From contig NZ_PPSK01000006.1 of NCBI RefSeq assembly GCF_002903165.1, forward strand, positions 1 through 64,000: a stretch of 64,000 nt of DNA. Reading direction: 5' to 3'. Both the position numbers and the translations under genes were made by a program. The notes below the pieces were generated by a model. That model worked only from the letters and a program-made list of their open reading frames with translations, was not told where the DNA came from and made no database searches. This DNA comes from Halopseudomonas oceani. Lineage in GTDB: Bacteria > Pseudomonadota > Gammaproteobacteria > Pseudomonadales > Pseudomonadaceae. Positions 8,673-17,471 of this stretch are shown here, piece by piece (the stretch's first letter is position 1; each line of letters begins with the position of its first letter).

Positions 8673-9761
8673 TTACAGCTGCTCGCCGAGGTAGGCACGC
8701 TGAATCAGCCGCCACTCGTCGGACTCTGTAACTCGCAGCACTGCCTCGTTCAGTTGGTCGCGCAACGGGCTGCCGCTGGGAATGGCCAGCGCATACAGCT
8801 GCTGATCAAACACGCCGGGCAGCAACTCCAGCCGTTCTCTGCCGAGTTGCTGATTGCGGTACTGCAGCAGTGGCCGGTCGTAGACCACGGCGTCAGTCTC
8901 GCCTGCGCTGACCGACTGCATGGCACTGGTCAGATCAGGGTAACTGCGCGACACGATGCGTTCCTCGCCGAGGTAGCGGGCGCTGGCGGTGCCGTCGATG
9001 GTTGCAACGGTGCTGCCGGGCAGATCCTGCGGGCCGCGAATCTGTAGCTGCAGATTGCTGACGGTCAGGGCGCTGGTGATGGCGGCGGTGAAGCTGGCGA
9101 CCATGATCAGGCCGGCAAACATCCAGATCAGCGCGACCAGCCGGCCGGCGAAGGTGACCGGTGCCTTGTCGCCATACCCAACGGTGGTCATGGTCACCGC
9201 TGCCCACCAGAAGCTGGCGCCGATACCCTGCGTCGCCGTTCCGCCGAACTGCTCGGGGTTGCGGTGGCGCTCGAACAGCCAAAGGGCGACGCCGACACCA
9301 AGGAGCAGCAAGCCGAGTCCCCCGATGACGCTCAAAAAGCTCCAGCTGAACAGGGCCTTGAGGCTCTGCAACAGGCCTGCCTTGGGTGCACGGGGCACGC
9401 CGATCGACAGCCCGGTCTGGTAGAACGGATGACTGAAGTCGAACACCAGCTCCCGCTCTGCGGTCATGGTTAGTGCGCCGACGGCAACGTCGACCTTGCC
9501 GGACTCGACCGCGTGCAACAGGTCGGCAAAGGCCATTGGCTGGAGCTCGAACGCCCAGCCCTGCTGCTCGGCGATGGCCCGCCAGAGATCCACACTAATG
9601 CCTTCCCAGCCGCCCTGGCCGTCGGCGATGACGAAAGGCGGTACTTCGGTAATACCGACGCGCAGCGGTGCTGGTGTGTCGGTGCCGGTTTCGCTGGCAC
9701 TGGCTAGCGGAGCCATGAGCAGCAGGCACAGGATCAGGCGGGTGATAAGGCGATCTGGCAT
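8673..9761 (-). CDS. Glutamate-receptor-like ligand-gated potassium channel (GluR0 type)
   Basis: A 362-aa protein with a signal peptide (1-22, ASA). The first half of a family 3 solute-binding domain (LRVGITEVPPF to about 125) ends in the amino-acid-binding pattern TMTAERELVFDFS. A membrane helix (141-164), a pore loop with TTVGYGD (192-198) and a second helix (about 206-230) follow. The second half of the binding domain completes the chain. This split order is that of prokaryotic ionotropic glutamate receptors such as GluR0. TVGYGD is the potassium filter. The ligand is probably an amino acid. ATG 9761 has an AGGGAGA ribosome site; an in-frame ATG at 9806 does not. Confidence 0.85.
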   Translation of the reverse strand: MPDRLITRLILCLLLMAPLASASETGTDTPAPLRVGITEVPPFVIADGQGGWEGISVDLWRAIAEQQGWAFELQPMAFADLLHAVESGKVDVAVGALTMTAERELVFDFSHPFYQTGLSIGVPRAPKAGLLQSLKALFSWSFLSVIGGLGLLLLGVGVALWLFERHRNPEQFGGTATQGIGASFWWAAVTMTTVGYGDKAPVTFAGRLVALIWMFAGLIMVASFTAAITSALTVSNLQLQIRGPQDLPGSTVATIDGTASARYLGEERIVSRSYPDLTSAMQSVSAGETDAVVYDRPLLQYRNQQLGRERLELLPGVFDQQLYALAIPSGSPLRDQLNEAVLRVTESDEWRLIQRAYLGEQL

Positions 9762-9903
9762 GGGACTCTCCCTGTCGGCATTGTGCTCAGGGTACCAGAC
9801 TGCCACTCAGCTGCCAGTTTGCCGCTGCGTGTTTTTCCCGGGGCGCAGCAGGCGACCATCTGGTAGTCTTCCTGCAGTTTGAATTAAAGGGCAGGGAGTG
9901 CAG

Positions 9904-10374
9904 ATGTTGACGGGTTATCTGGAAAGTTACGCCTTCTGGCTGTTGCTGGGCCTGCTGTTGCTGGCCTCGGAGTTTTTCATCCCCGGTTTGATCGCCGCCT
10001 TTTTTGGCCTTGGTGCCTTGCTGGTCGGGCTGCTGACACTGCTGGGTATCATCGGCTCGCTGCCGGTGCAGGTGACGGTGTTTGCGCTGTCGAGCATCGT
10101 GGCGCTGTGGCTGTTGCGTCGCCGCTTCCAGCGTTGGCTGCAGGGCAGCGAGGTCGATTTGGCCGCCCGGGATCAGGACGACGCCGGCTTGTTGGGCGTG
10201 CGGGTCAAGGTGCTGACGGACTTTGTCGATGGCGTCGGTCATGTGCAGCTGAACGGGGCCAAATGGGATGCGGAATCGGCTGACCCGCTCACTAGCGGTC
10301 AGTCGGCGTGGGTCACCGACCATGCGGGGATTGTCTTGCGAGTCAGCGCAACCAAGCCTAATACCAATAACTGA
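9904..10374 (+). CDS. nfeD: NfeD family membrane protein
   Basis: A 156-aa protein with two or three membrane segments in the first half (FWLLLGLLLLASEFFIPGLIAA, GALLVGLLTLLG, VFALSSIVALWLL). A C-terminal soluble OB-like domain (about 85-150, GVRVKVLTDFVDGVGHVQLNGAKWDA) follows. Short NfeD proteins pair with stomatin-like proteins, and that gene follows 26 bp later. I chose ATG 9904 because AGGGAG lies 6 bases upstream; a GTG at 9898 has no room for a ribosome site. Confidence 0.88.
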   Translation: MLTGYLESYAFWLLLGLLLLASEFFIPGLIAAFFGLGALLVGLLTLLGIIGSLPVQVTVFALSSIVALWLLRRRFQRWLQGSEVDLAARDQDDAGLLGVRVKVLTDFVDGVGHVQLNGAKWDAESADPLTSGQSAWVTDHAGIVLRVSATKPNTNN

Positions 10375-10400
10375 TCTTTTCGGACCAAGGAGCTTTTCAT

Positions 10401-11321
10401 ATGGAAATCGCAACAATGCTGTCACTCGGGTTTTTGGTGCTGGTCATCATTACCCTCACCAAAACGGCTCGCATCGTGCCGCAGCGCTCGGCCTTTATCG
10501 TCGAGCGGCTGGGCAAGTACGCCAAGACCCTAGAAGCTGGCTTTCACATCCTGATTCCATTTATCGACCGGGTGGCCTACAAGCACACACTCAAGGAAGA
10601 AGCCATCAACGTGCCGAGCCAGGCGTGTGTAACCAAGGACAACATCCAAGTGGTGGTCGACGGGGTGATCTATCTGCAGGTGGTTGATCCCAAGCTGGCC
10701 AGCTATGGCATCAACGACTACCGCTACGCCTCCATTCAGTTGGCGCAGACCACCCTGCGCTCCGTGGTCGGCAAGATCGATCTGGACAAGACCTTCGAAG
10801 AGCGTGAAACCATCAACGTGCAGGTGGTCGAGGCGCTGGATGAAGCCGCCAAGCCCTGGGGCGTGAAAGTCCTGCGCTACGAAATTGCCGATATCGAACT
10901 GCCGGCAACCATTCTGGATGCGCTGGAGAAGCAGATGCGCGCCGAGCGGGAGCGTCGCGCCGTGGTGGCCCAGTCCGAAGGGGAACGTGAAGCCAAGATC
11001 AACGTCTCCGAAGGCCAGAAGCAGGAAACCATCAACCTGTCCGAAGCCGACAAGATGCGTCAGATCAACGAAGCCGAAGGTAAGGCCCGCGAGATCGAGC
11101 TGATTGCCACTGCGACCGCCGAAGGTCTGCGTCGCGTTGCCGAAGCGATCAACACCCAGGGTGGCCAGGAAGCGGTTTCGCTGCGCGTTGCCGAGCAGTA
11201 CGTCAAGGAGTTCGGCAAGCTGGCGCAAACCAACAACACCATGATCCTGCCGGCGGAGCTGAGCAATATCGGCTCGGCGGTCGCCGCGATCACCAAGACG
11301 CTGGAAGTGGCTAAAAAGTAA
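10401..11321 (+). CDS. qmcA: Stomatin/SPFH-domain membrane protein (QmcA-like)
   Basis: A 306-aa protein with an N-terminal membrane segment (about 5-22) and an SPFH domain opening RIVPQRSAFIVERLGKYAKTL. A long Glu/Lys/Arg-rich coiled coil (ERERRAVVAQSEGEREA onward) precedes the hydrophobic C-terminal tail. SPFH proteins form large ring or cage oligomers in membrane microdomains. It is encoded just after nfeD, the usual partner. The transcript ends at a clear terminator 23 bp after the stop. Confidence 0.9.
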   Translation: MEIATMLSLGFLVLVIITLTKTARIVPQRSAFIVERLGKYAKTLEAGFHILIPFIDRVAYKHTLKEEAINVPSQACVTKDNIQVVVDGVIYLQVVDPKLASYGINDYRYASIQLAQTTLRSVVGKIDLDKTFEERETINVQVVEALDEAAKPWGVKVLRYEIADIELPATILDALEKQMRAERERRAVVAQSEGEREAKINVSEGQKQETINLSEADKMRQINEAEGKAREIELIATATAEGLRRVAEAINTQGGQEAVSLRVAEQYVKEFGKLAQTNNTMILPAELSNIGSAVAAITKTLEVAKK

Positions 11322-11323
11322 GC

Positions 11324-11344
11324 GGCAAGCTTCAAGCCTCAAGA
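11324..11344 (+). repeat. CAAGC heptamer array after the stomatin gene
   Basis: Three heptamers of the form NNCAAGC (ggcaagc, ttcaagc, ctcaaga) lie between the stop codon and the terminator. Related arrays occur at 11603-11630, 22794-22821, 22963-22990 and 53554-53581. Confidence 0.75.
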
Positions 11345-11379
11345 AAAAACCGTGCGGCGTGAGTCGTGCGGTTTTTTTT
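11344..11379 (+). terminator. Rho-independent terminator of nfeD-qmcA
   Basis: An A run plus CCGTGCG pairs, with two G-U pairs, to CGTGCGG, followed by eight T. It is 22 bp past the qmcA stop. Confidence 0.85.
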
Positions 11380-11576
11380 GCTTCACGGTGGCGCAGGTTT
11401 GATGGTTCCCACGCTCTGCGTCCGGTTGCTGTAAAGCTGCAGCGGACGCGACATGTCGCGTCCCTACAGTTGGGTGCTGTTCAGGTTGCAGCTCAGGTGG
11501 TACCTGGACGTAATTTGCAACCACCCTTCCGTTGGTTCAAGCATCCGCGCAAGCTGTTGGCTTCCAGCCCCAAAAA
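11380..11576. other. Noncoding gap with remnants of repeats
   Basis: No gene is seen. At 11404-11420 is one arm of a gttcccacgctctgcg-type repeat whose second arm is missing. At 11444-11463 is a CATG-centred palindrome. The rest shows nothing recognisable. Confidence 0.5.
11444..11463 (+). repeat. CATG-centred palindromic repeat, divergent copy 3
   Basis: A perfect 20-bp palindrome, ggacgcgacatgtcgcgtcc, followed by CTAC. It has the same length, centre and 3' flank as the copies at 336-355 and 414-433 but different arms. Confidence 0.75.
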
Positions 11577-11604
11577 GCAAACCCGGCGCCAAGGCCGGGT
11601 TTGC
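11577..11604 (-). terminator. Rho-independent terminator of the RND efflux operon
   Basis: A perfect 11-bp stem (gcaaacccggc 11577-11587 with 11594-11604), followed on the minus strand by TTTTTG. It lies 33 bp after the RND permease stop, with a CAAGC heptamer array (11603-11630) in between. Confidence 0.88.
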
Positions 11605-11630
11605 TTGCGGCTTGAGGCTTGCAGCTGGCG
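11603..11630 (-). repeat. CAAGC heptamer array after the RND permease gene
   Basis: On the plus strand it reads gcttgcg, gcttgag, gcttgca and a degenerate gctggcg, that is NNCAAGC units in the direction of the minus-strand transcript. It sits between the stop codon and the terminator. Confidence 0.75.
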
Positions 11631-11636
11631 GCCGCC

Positions 11637-14600
11637 CTAGGCGGCCGCTCTACGCGCTTTCCAGCCTTCCAGCAGCGACAGCAGCGCCGGGACCACCAGC
11701 AGCACCAGCAGGGTCGAGAAGCCGAGGCCAAAGGCGATTGAGGTGGCCATCGGAATCAGGAACTGGGCCTGCAGCGAAGTTTCGAACAGCAGCGGCAGCA
11801 GCCCACCAATGGTGGTCAGTGACGTCAGCAGCACAGCCCGCAGGCGCTGCACTACCGCCTCGTTGAGCGCCTCGTTCACCTGCAGTCCGCGTGTGCGCTG
11901 GTCCTGGTAGAAGCTGACCAGGATGATGGAGTTGTTGACCACGATACCGGACAGGCCGAACAGGCCGAACAGCGACAGAATGGTCAGGTTCAGACCCATC
12001 ACCCAGTGACCCAGCAGGGCGCCGACCAGTGCCAGCGGAATGACGGACATGACGATCAGTGGCGTGCTCCAGGATGAGAACACCCAGACCAGCACCGCGT
12101 ACATCAGCAACAGGCCGATGATCAGGCCGTCACGCATATCGGCGAGGGTCTCCTGCTGATCGACCGAGCGCCCTTCGAAGCTGTAACGCACGTTGTAGCG
12201 ACTGGCCAGGGCCGGCAGCTCCAGCGCCGCGGCCTTGAGCACCGCGCCGGCGGTGGTCTGACTGCTGTCGATATCGGCGGTCACATCGGTGGCCAGCTGG
12301 GCATCGGCATGGCGCAGGGCCGAGAAGCCCTGGTTGCTGGAGAACGTGACCACTTGGCGTAGTGGCACGAAACGGCCATCATCTAGGCGAATGTTCAGGT
12401 CGCCCAGGCTGGCCAGGCTCTCCCGTTCGACCCGGGGCAGTTGCACACGAACTTCGATTTCGTCGCGTTTGTCCTGGTAGATCTGCGCGAGCCGACCGTC
12501 GTAGGCTGCGCGCAGCTGGTTGCCGACACTCTCGATGCTCAGCCCCAGCGCCTGACCGTAGGGCGTGAGACTGTAGACCAGTTGCTCGCGGCCCCAGGTC
12601 ATGTCGTCGTCGGTGCTGACCACGCCTTCAATGCTGGCGAGAATCACCGACAGCGCGTCGGCTGCGTCCTTGAGCTGCTGCGGGTCCGAGCCTGTGAGTC
12701 GGATATCAACATCCTTGCCGGGCGGGCCGCTTTGCTGCTCGGTGATGTTGATGCGGTCGATGCCGGGCGGGCGCTGAATGCGCTGCTGCCATTCGCGGAT
12801 GAAGGTCTTGTTGCGGACATCCCGATGGTCGGGCGATACCAGCTCGACCATCAGCGAGCCAAGGTTGTCACCCTGCCTGGCAATGCCGTTGTCGCCAAGG
12901 GTTTCCCCTTCGCGGGTCAGTGCGGTGAGGATCAGATCGCCGCCCAGCGCTGCTTCCGTTTCGCCAAGGCTCTGCTCCAGCTCACGCATGAACTCGACCA
13001 TGCTGGCGCGCGGCGTGCCGGCAACGAAGCTGACGTTGGCGTACAACACCTGCGGCTCCGGCGTTGGGAAGAAACTGAAGCCGATACGCCCGGTGCTGAG
13101 CAGGCCAATGGTGATGATGACGCTGACCAAGGCGCAGGCCAGGGTGGTGCCGCGGTTGGCCAGTGCGGCTTGTGACAGGCGCCGGAAGCGGCCGTCGCGG
13201 AAGCGGTTGAAGGCACTGTCGAAGCGGCCGCGGACATCGTCCAGGCGGTTGCCAATGGCCGCGAGTTTGCCCCTTCGCGGCTTGCTCGGGCGGAAGGCTT
13301 CGCGCAGGTGATGCGGCAGGACGACAAAACACTCGAGCAGCGAGGCGATCAGTACGCAGATCATCACCACTGGGATGTCACCGAGGATATTGCCGAAGAT
13401 GCCGCCGACCATCAGTAGCGGCATGAAGGCTGCGATGGTGGTCAGCGAGGAGGCAACCACCGGCCAGAGCATGCGTTTGGCAGCGCCTTCGGAGGCGCGT
13501 TCGGAGGCTTCGCCACTCCGGTGATGAGCGTCGGCGTCTTCGCCTACCACGATGGCATCGTCGACGATGACGCCCAGCGCCATGATCAGCGCAAAGAGCG
13601 AGATCATGTTGATCGAGCCGCCAATGACCCAGAAAACAGCCATGGCGGCAAGGAATGCGGTCGGGATACCGACGGCAACCCAGAGGGCCACGCGGGCGGG
13701 CAGGAACAGGTAGAGCAGGATCAGCACCAGCACCAGACCGCTGAGGCCGTTGTTGACCAGCAGCCGGATGCGGTCATCAATCAGTTGCCAGGCCTGATCA
13801 TAAACGTGAATCTTCAGTTGTGGCGGCAGCGTCGGGCTGATTTCTTCCAGCCAGTCATTGAGAATCTTGGCCGACTCGAGGGAGTCGCCGTCTTCGCTGC
13901 GTTCCAGTTGCAGCTCCACGGCGGGCTGGCCGTCGTACCGCAGCAGCACCTGGTTGCGGCGCGGCCCCTGGCGAATGTCGGCGATATCGCCCAGCCGCAG
14001 GTGGCTGTCACTCTCCGGCTGCAGGGCGATGCTGCCAAAGGCCTGCGGGTCCCGGCGTTGCTCGATGGCACGCAGCTCGCGGGCCGAATCCAGTTCGCCG
14101 GCCTGTCCGGCGGGCAGGTCGCGGGATTCGGCGTTGATGCGGTTAGCCAGTTGATCCAGTGACATGCCAAGGCGGCGCAGCTCGGCATTGGGTACTTCAA
14201 TGCTGATCTGCTGCTCGGGTACGCCGTTGATGACGATGCGGTCGATACCGTGATTGAGCAGGTCGTCTTCCATGCGGTTGGCGATGCTGCGCAGTTCGTG
14301 CGGTTCAAAGGGGCCGTACAGCAGCAGGTTGGCGATCGGGTCGTAACGGGCTACCCGCACCACTTCCGGCTTTTCGGCGGCAGCGGGCAGATTGCGGAAT
14401 TCGTCGACCTGTTGACGGGCGTCGTCCAGCGCGACAATGGGGTCGGTTCCCTCGCGGAATTCCAGGGTGATGCTGGATACACCCTGGGCCGAGGTCGAGG
14501 TCATGTTCTTGAGGTTCTGCAGGCTGCGCAGGCGTTGTTCCAGCGGGATGGTTATGGCTTGCTCGACGTCTTCGGCGGCGGCACCATTCCAGACCACCCG

Positions 14601-14750
14601 AACGGTGACGAAGTCGAGTGCGAAGGTCGGGAAGAACTGAATGTTCATGCGTGACAGGCCGATCACGCCGCCCATCAGCATGACCAGCATCAGCAGGTTG
14701 GCGGCGACCTTGTGGCGAACAAAGAAGCCCAGCGGCCCGGTGTTGCTCAT
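11637..14750 (-). CDS. RND family efflux permease
   Basis: A 1037-aa inner-membrane proton-driven transporter of the AcrB type. The first membrane helix (about 10-30) is followed by the porter domain VWNGAAAEDVEQAITIPLEQ. The fourth helix region MISLFALIMALGVIVDDAIVVGED carries the paired aspartates of the proton relay. A second half repeats the layout, ending with NNSIILVSFYQD and a final helix block. It works with the adaptor encoded directly upstream, whose stop overlaps its start by 4 bp (ATGA). No outer-membrane channel gene is nearby, so a TolC-like protein elsewhere is likely used. The substrate is unknown. Confidence 0.92.
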   Translation of the reverse strand: MSNTGPLGFFVRHKVAANLLMLVMLMGGVIGLSRMNIQFFPTFALDFVTVRVVWNGAAAEDVEQAITIPLEQRLRSLQNLKNMTSTSAQGVSSITLEFREGTDPIVALDDARQQVDEFRNLPAAAEKPEVVRVARYDPIANLLLYGPFEPHELRSIANRMEDDLLNHGIDRIVINGVPEQQISIEVPNAELRRLGMSLDQLANRINAESRDLPAGQAGELDSARELRAIEQRRDPQAFGSIALQPESDSHLRLGDIADIRQGPRRNQVLLRYDGQPAVELQLERSEDGDSLESAKILNDWLEEISPTLPPQLKIHVYDQAWQLIDDRIRLLVNNGLSGLVLVLILLYLFLPARVALWVAVGIPTAFLAAMAVFWVIGGSINMISLFALIMALGVIVDDAIVVGEDADAHHRSGEASERASEGAAKRMLWPVVASSLTTIAAFMPLLMVGGIFGNILGDIPVVMICVLIASLLECFVVLPHHLREAFRPSKPRRGKLAAIGNRLDDVRGRFDSAFNRFRDGRFRRLSQAALANRGTTLACALVSVIITIGLLSTGRIGFSFFPTPEPQVLYANVSFVAGTPRASMVEFMRELEQSLGETEAALGGDLILTALTREGETLGDNGIARQGDNLGSLMVELVSPDHRDVRNKTFIREWQQRIQRPPGIDRINITEQQSGPPGKDVDIRLTGSDPQQLKDAADALSVILASIEGVVSTDDDMTWGREQLVYSLTPYGQALGLSIESVGNQLRAAYDGRLAQIYQDKRDEIEVRVQLPRVERESLASLGDLNIRLDDGRFVPLRQVVTFSSNQGFSALRHADAQLATDVTADIDSSQTTAGAVLKAAALELPALASRYNVRYSFEGRSVDQQETLADMRDGLIIGLLLMYAVLVWVFSSWSTPLIVMSVIPLALVGALLGHWVMGLNLTILSLFGLFGLSGIVVNNSIILVSFYQDQRTRGLQVNEALNEAVVQRLRAVLLTSLTTIGGLLPLLFETSLQAQFLIPMATSIAFGLGFSTLLVLLVVPALLSLLEGWKARRAAA

Positions 14751-15991
14751 TGGGCCGGCTCCGCCACCGGGTCAGCGGTGTCCACCTTCAGCCCGGACAT
14801 GGCATTGGGCAGATGGGTGGTGACAACCTGCATGCCACTCTTGAGGTCGTCGGAGCGAACCAGTACCCGTCGGTTGCCGTGCTCGTCCAGCGTTTCTCCG
14901 ACCCGCTCCACCGCAAGCGCCTGCAGGCGGCTGTCGTTGACCGTGTAAACCGTGTTGTTGCCGTACAGCGCGCTGTACGGCAGGGCGACGCTGTTGTCGT
15001 GGGCCGGTCGGGCAACACTGATGGCAAGCAGAGTGCCAAGACGTAATTCCGGACGCGGATTCTCGACCTGGAAGATGGCCTCAATACCGCGGGCGTCGGC
15101 CTTGCCGGCGATGCGGGTCAGGGTCAGCTCGATTGCCGGGGTGCTGTCGAGGCTGTGGGCGTCCAGCTTTTGCCCCTGACTTAGCGCGGCGATGAAGTCC
15201 TGACTGTGAATCTGCGGTACCAGCGCACGCAGCTCCATCCCCTGTAGCGGATAGAAGTCGAGCAGCGCAGTATTGGTGTTGACCTGATCGCCTACCGCAA
15301 CTTTGACCTCGCCGACCACACCGTCAAAGGGCGCCACAAAGCGGCTGCGCTCGGCGTCGCGCTGGATGCTGTCCAGTGTCGCGCTGGCGCGCTCGACCCT
15401 GGCCTGCTGAGCGGCCAGGCGCGAAGGGTAGGTCGACAGGCTGCGCTGGCGGTTGGCGACGGTCAGCGCAGCCCGGTCCAGTGCATCCTGGGCATTGTCG
15501 ACCTCAACTGTCGGTACCATCTGGCGGGCGACCAGCTGCTGCATGCGCTCGAGCGTCTTGCGGGCGTTGGCTTCCAGCCGCTGCTCCATGCGCAGGGCCT
15601 GCTGGTCGGCCTGATGTGCCAGCTTTTCACTTTCCAGCTGCGCCTCGGCATCCGCCAGCTCGGCCTTGGCCTGTTCGACCCGTGGCGTGATGTCGGCCTC
15701 GTCCAGCGCGACCACCAACTCGCCAGCGTTGATCTGGCTGCCATCGGTGGCCGGTAATGCGGCGATACGTCCTGCCAGTGGTGCGACCACGGTGAAGCGC
15801 CGTGGTGACTCCAATTGACCGTACAGGGTCAGCCGGGGCTGGAAGGCATCGGGGGCGATGGTTTCGGTAGCGACCCGCCACGAACGTTCCTGGGTTCCCA
15901 GCGGCTCGGGTTGATCTCGGGTCACGCGCAGCAGGATGAAGATGATGATTCCGACTACTACGATCAACAGCGGGGTGAGACGTTTACGCAT
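14747..15991 (-). CDS. RND efflux periplasmic adaptor subunit
   Basis: A 414-aa membrane fusion protein with an N-terminal membrane anchor (RLTPLLIVVVGIIIFILLRV) and a lipoyl-like half motif (VVAPLAGRIAALPATDGSQINAGE). A long alpha hairpin of about 100 residues (EQAKAELADAEAQLESEK onward) follows. The second half of the lipoyl domain is FVAPFDGVVGEVKVAVGDQV, then a beta-barrel domain. It links the inner-membrane pump to an outer-membrane channel. It is the first gene of the two-gene operon. Confidence 0.92.
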   Translation of the reverse strand: MRKRLTPLLIVVVGIIIFILLRVTRDQPEPLGTQERSWRVATETIAPDAFQPRLTLYGQLESPRRFTVVAPLAGRIAALPATDGSQINAGELVVALDEADITPRVEQAKAELADAEAQLESEKLAHQADQQALRMEQRLEANARKTLERMQQLVARQMVPTVEVDNAQDALDRAALTVANRQRSLSTYPSRLAAQQARVERASATLDSIQRDAERSRFVAPFDGVVGEVKVAVGDQVNTNTALLDFYPLQGMELRALVPQIHSQDFIAALSQGQKLDAHSLDSTPAIELTLTRIAGKADARGIEAIFQVENPRPELRLGTLLAISVARPAHDNSVALPYSALYGNNTVYTVNDSRLQALAVERVGETLDEHGNRRVLVRSDDLKSGMQVVTTHLPNAMSGLKVDTADPVAEPAQ

Positions 15992-16105
15992 TCCTTCTCT
16001 CTTGTTCTTTCCTGCGGGCGTAAGGGTCTCCCTGTATAGCCTGTGACGGCGATGGTCGCAATAGCGCTGAGTGTCGTGACAGTGTCCTTGCGGCCCCGGC
16101 GCGGA

Positions 16106-17197
16106 TCAGTGACTGCCAGTGATCTCCCGTTCGAGGCGATCAAGCTGCTGGGCGACCTGCGCACTGGCTTGTTCCATGTCCAGCAGCAGTCGGTGCAGCA
16201 AGTCGTTATCGCCCTTGAGTGCGGCTTCACGCGCCTGCAGGCCGCATTCATGTACCTGGCGGTGTGCGTTCTCCAATTCACGAAAGGCGGGAAGCTGGCT
16301 GTACAGGTCGGCGCCCTGGCCGCGGTAGTACCACTGACCAAGGCGGCATTCATGGTGGTCGGTCAGCGACTGACTCAAGTTGCCTGCAGCGATGCGCTGA
16401 TACAGGTCCATTTTCCAGACCACGTGATCCAGTTTCACCGCGGACAGAAAGCTGTGGGTGGCTGACCCGTTGATCACCTGCTTCATCCGGTCGGCGCGGT
16501 TGATGACCTGATCGGTTACCTGATCAATTTGCTCGGCAGAGGCAGCGATGTCGAGACTGCTCTGCATCGATTCCTCAGCCATGCCCGACAGGGCCTGGCT
16601 CTTTTCCATTACCTGGGAGACCAGGTCTTCGATGTTTTCACTGGCATGCTGGGCCTTCTCCGCGAGACTGCGCACTTCGTCGGCAACCACGGCGAAACCG
16701 CGACCGACTTCGCCGGCGCGTGCCGCTTCGATGGCGGCGTTCAGCGCCAGCAGGCTGGTCTGCTTGGATATATCGTGAATGACGGCGACGAAAGAACGGA
16801 TGCGCCCGGCGGTCTCGTCCAGGCTGCTGGCGGACTCGGCGTTACGTTCGGCATGGCTGCCGATGGTATTGGAGCGTGCCTGCAGGCTGCGTACCGCTTG
16901 CTGGGTCTGGGTGAAAATATCGCTCAGGGCGGTCAGTGTTTGCTGCTCTTCCATCAGCCGGCTGGCCGCACCGGCCACGGATTCACGCACGTCCTGCACC
17001 AGATGGTCGCCTGTCTCCCGGCAACTGAGCAGCTTTTGTGACAGCGTCTGTTCGCTTTCGGCAATGCCGATGCGGGCATCGAATTGCCGTTGTCGCTCGT
17101 CCATTTGCGTCGCCAGATTGCTGAGCTGATCCTTTAGCTGCCGGTTGATATCGTGAGTCTGTTGCAGCTCGGCGCGTAATTGACGGCTTTTGAACAC
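16106..17197 (-). CDS. Soluble methyl-accepting chemotaxis protein with C-terminal CZB zinc-binding domain
   Basis: A 363-aa protein without membrane helices. The N terminus is a coiled coil (residues 5-50). The signalling core carries the hairpin tip [35 protein letters not shown]. The C-terminal domain (about 255-350) has the CZB pattern: [24 protein letters not shown] and [12 protein letters not shown], giving the three His and one Cys zinc ligands. CZB receptors respond to zinc and to oxidants such as hypochlorite. It should act in the cytoplasm with CheA/CheW. It is a single gene on this strand. Confidence 0.9.
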   Translation of the reverse strand: MFKSRQLRAELQQTHDINRQLKDQLSNLATQMDERQRQFDARIGIAESEQTLSQKLLSCRETGDHLVQDVRESVAGAASRLMEEQQTLTALSDIFTQTQQAVRSLQARSNTIGSHAERNAESASSLDETAGRIRSFVAVIHDISKQTSLLALNAAIEAARAGEVGRGFAVVADEVRSLAEKAQHASENIEDLVSQVMEKSQALSGMAEESMQSSLDIAASAEQIDQVTDQVINRADRMKQVINGSATHSFLSAVKLDHVVWKMDLYQRIAAGNLSQSLTDHHECRLGQWYYRGQGADLYSQLPAFRELENAHRQVHECGLQAREAALKGDNDLLHRLLLDMEQASAQVAQQLDRLEREITGSH

Positions 17198-17427
17198 GGT
17201 TGTGCTCCTGAACGGGTTTGGTTGAATTGGGGAGGCGACGCTGGAGCGCTATCGGCTGAGTCGCGCAAAAAGTGTAATGATGCGGTGATTCGGCTGGCAG
17301 ATTATTGATTTACCGCAGTATTTGCTGTGCCGGTCGGCGTTGGCAACGGCTATGGTCCGACATATCCGCAGTCGATCAAGCTTCTCTATGGCACGGCGCA
17401 GCGACTAGGGTTGGGAAAACAAAAAGC

Positions 17428-17452
17428 GCCCCGCGCCAAAGCCGCCCGGGGC
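17428..17452 (-). terminator. Orphan minus-strand terminator-like hairpin upstream of the acyl-CoA ligase
   Basis: GCCCCG (17428-17433) pairs with CGGGGC (17447-17452). On the minus strand a CTTTTTGTTTT tract follows. No minus-strand gene ends here, so it may stop antisense transcription or be left from a rearrangement. The rest of 17198-17471 shows no gene; it should hold the ligase and chemoreceptor promoters, but none is clear. Confidence 0.55.
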
Positions 17453-17471
17453 AGACAATGGAGAGCATGCT

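Noticed and set aside
11444-11463. Copy 3 of the palindrome as another IS110 target
   Set aside because: The CTAC side fits the right guide only in part, and the left arm (GCGTCC) does not match UGUGCCCC, so I count it as the same repeat architecture but not a predicted target.
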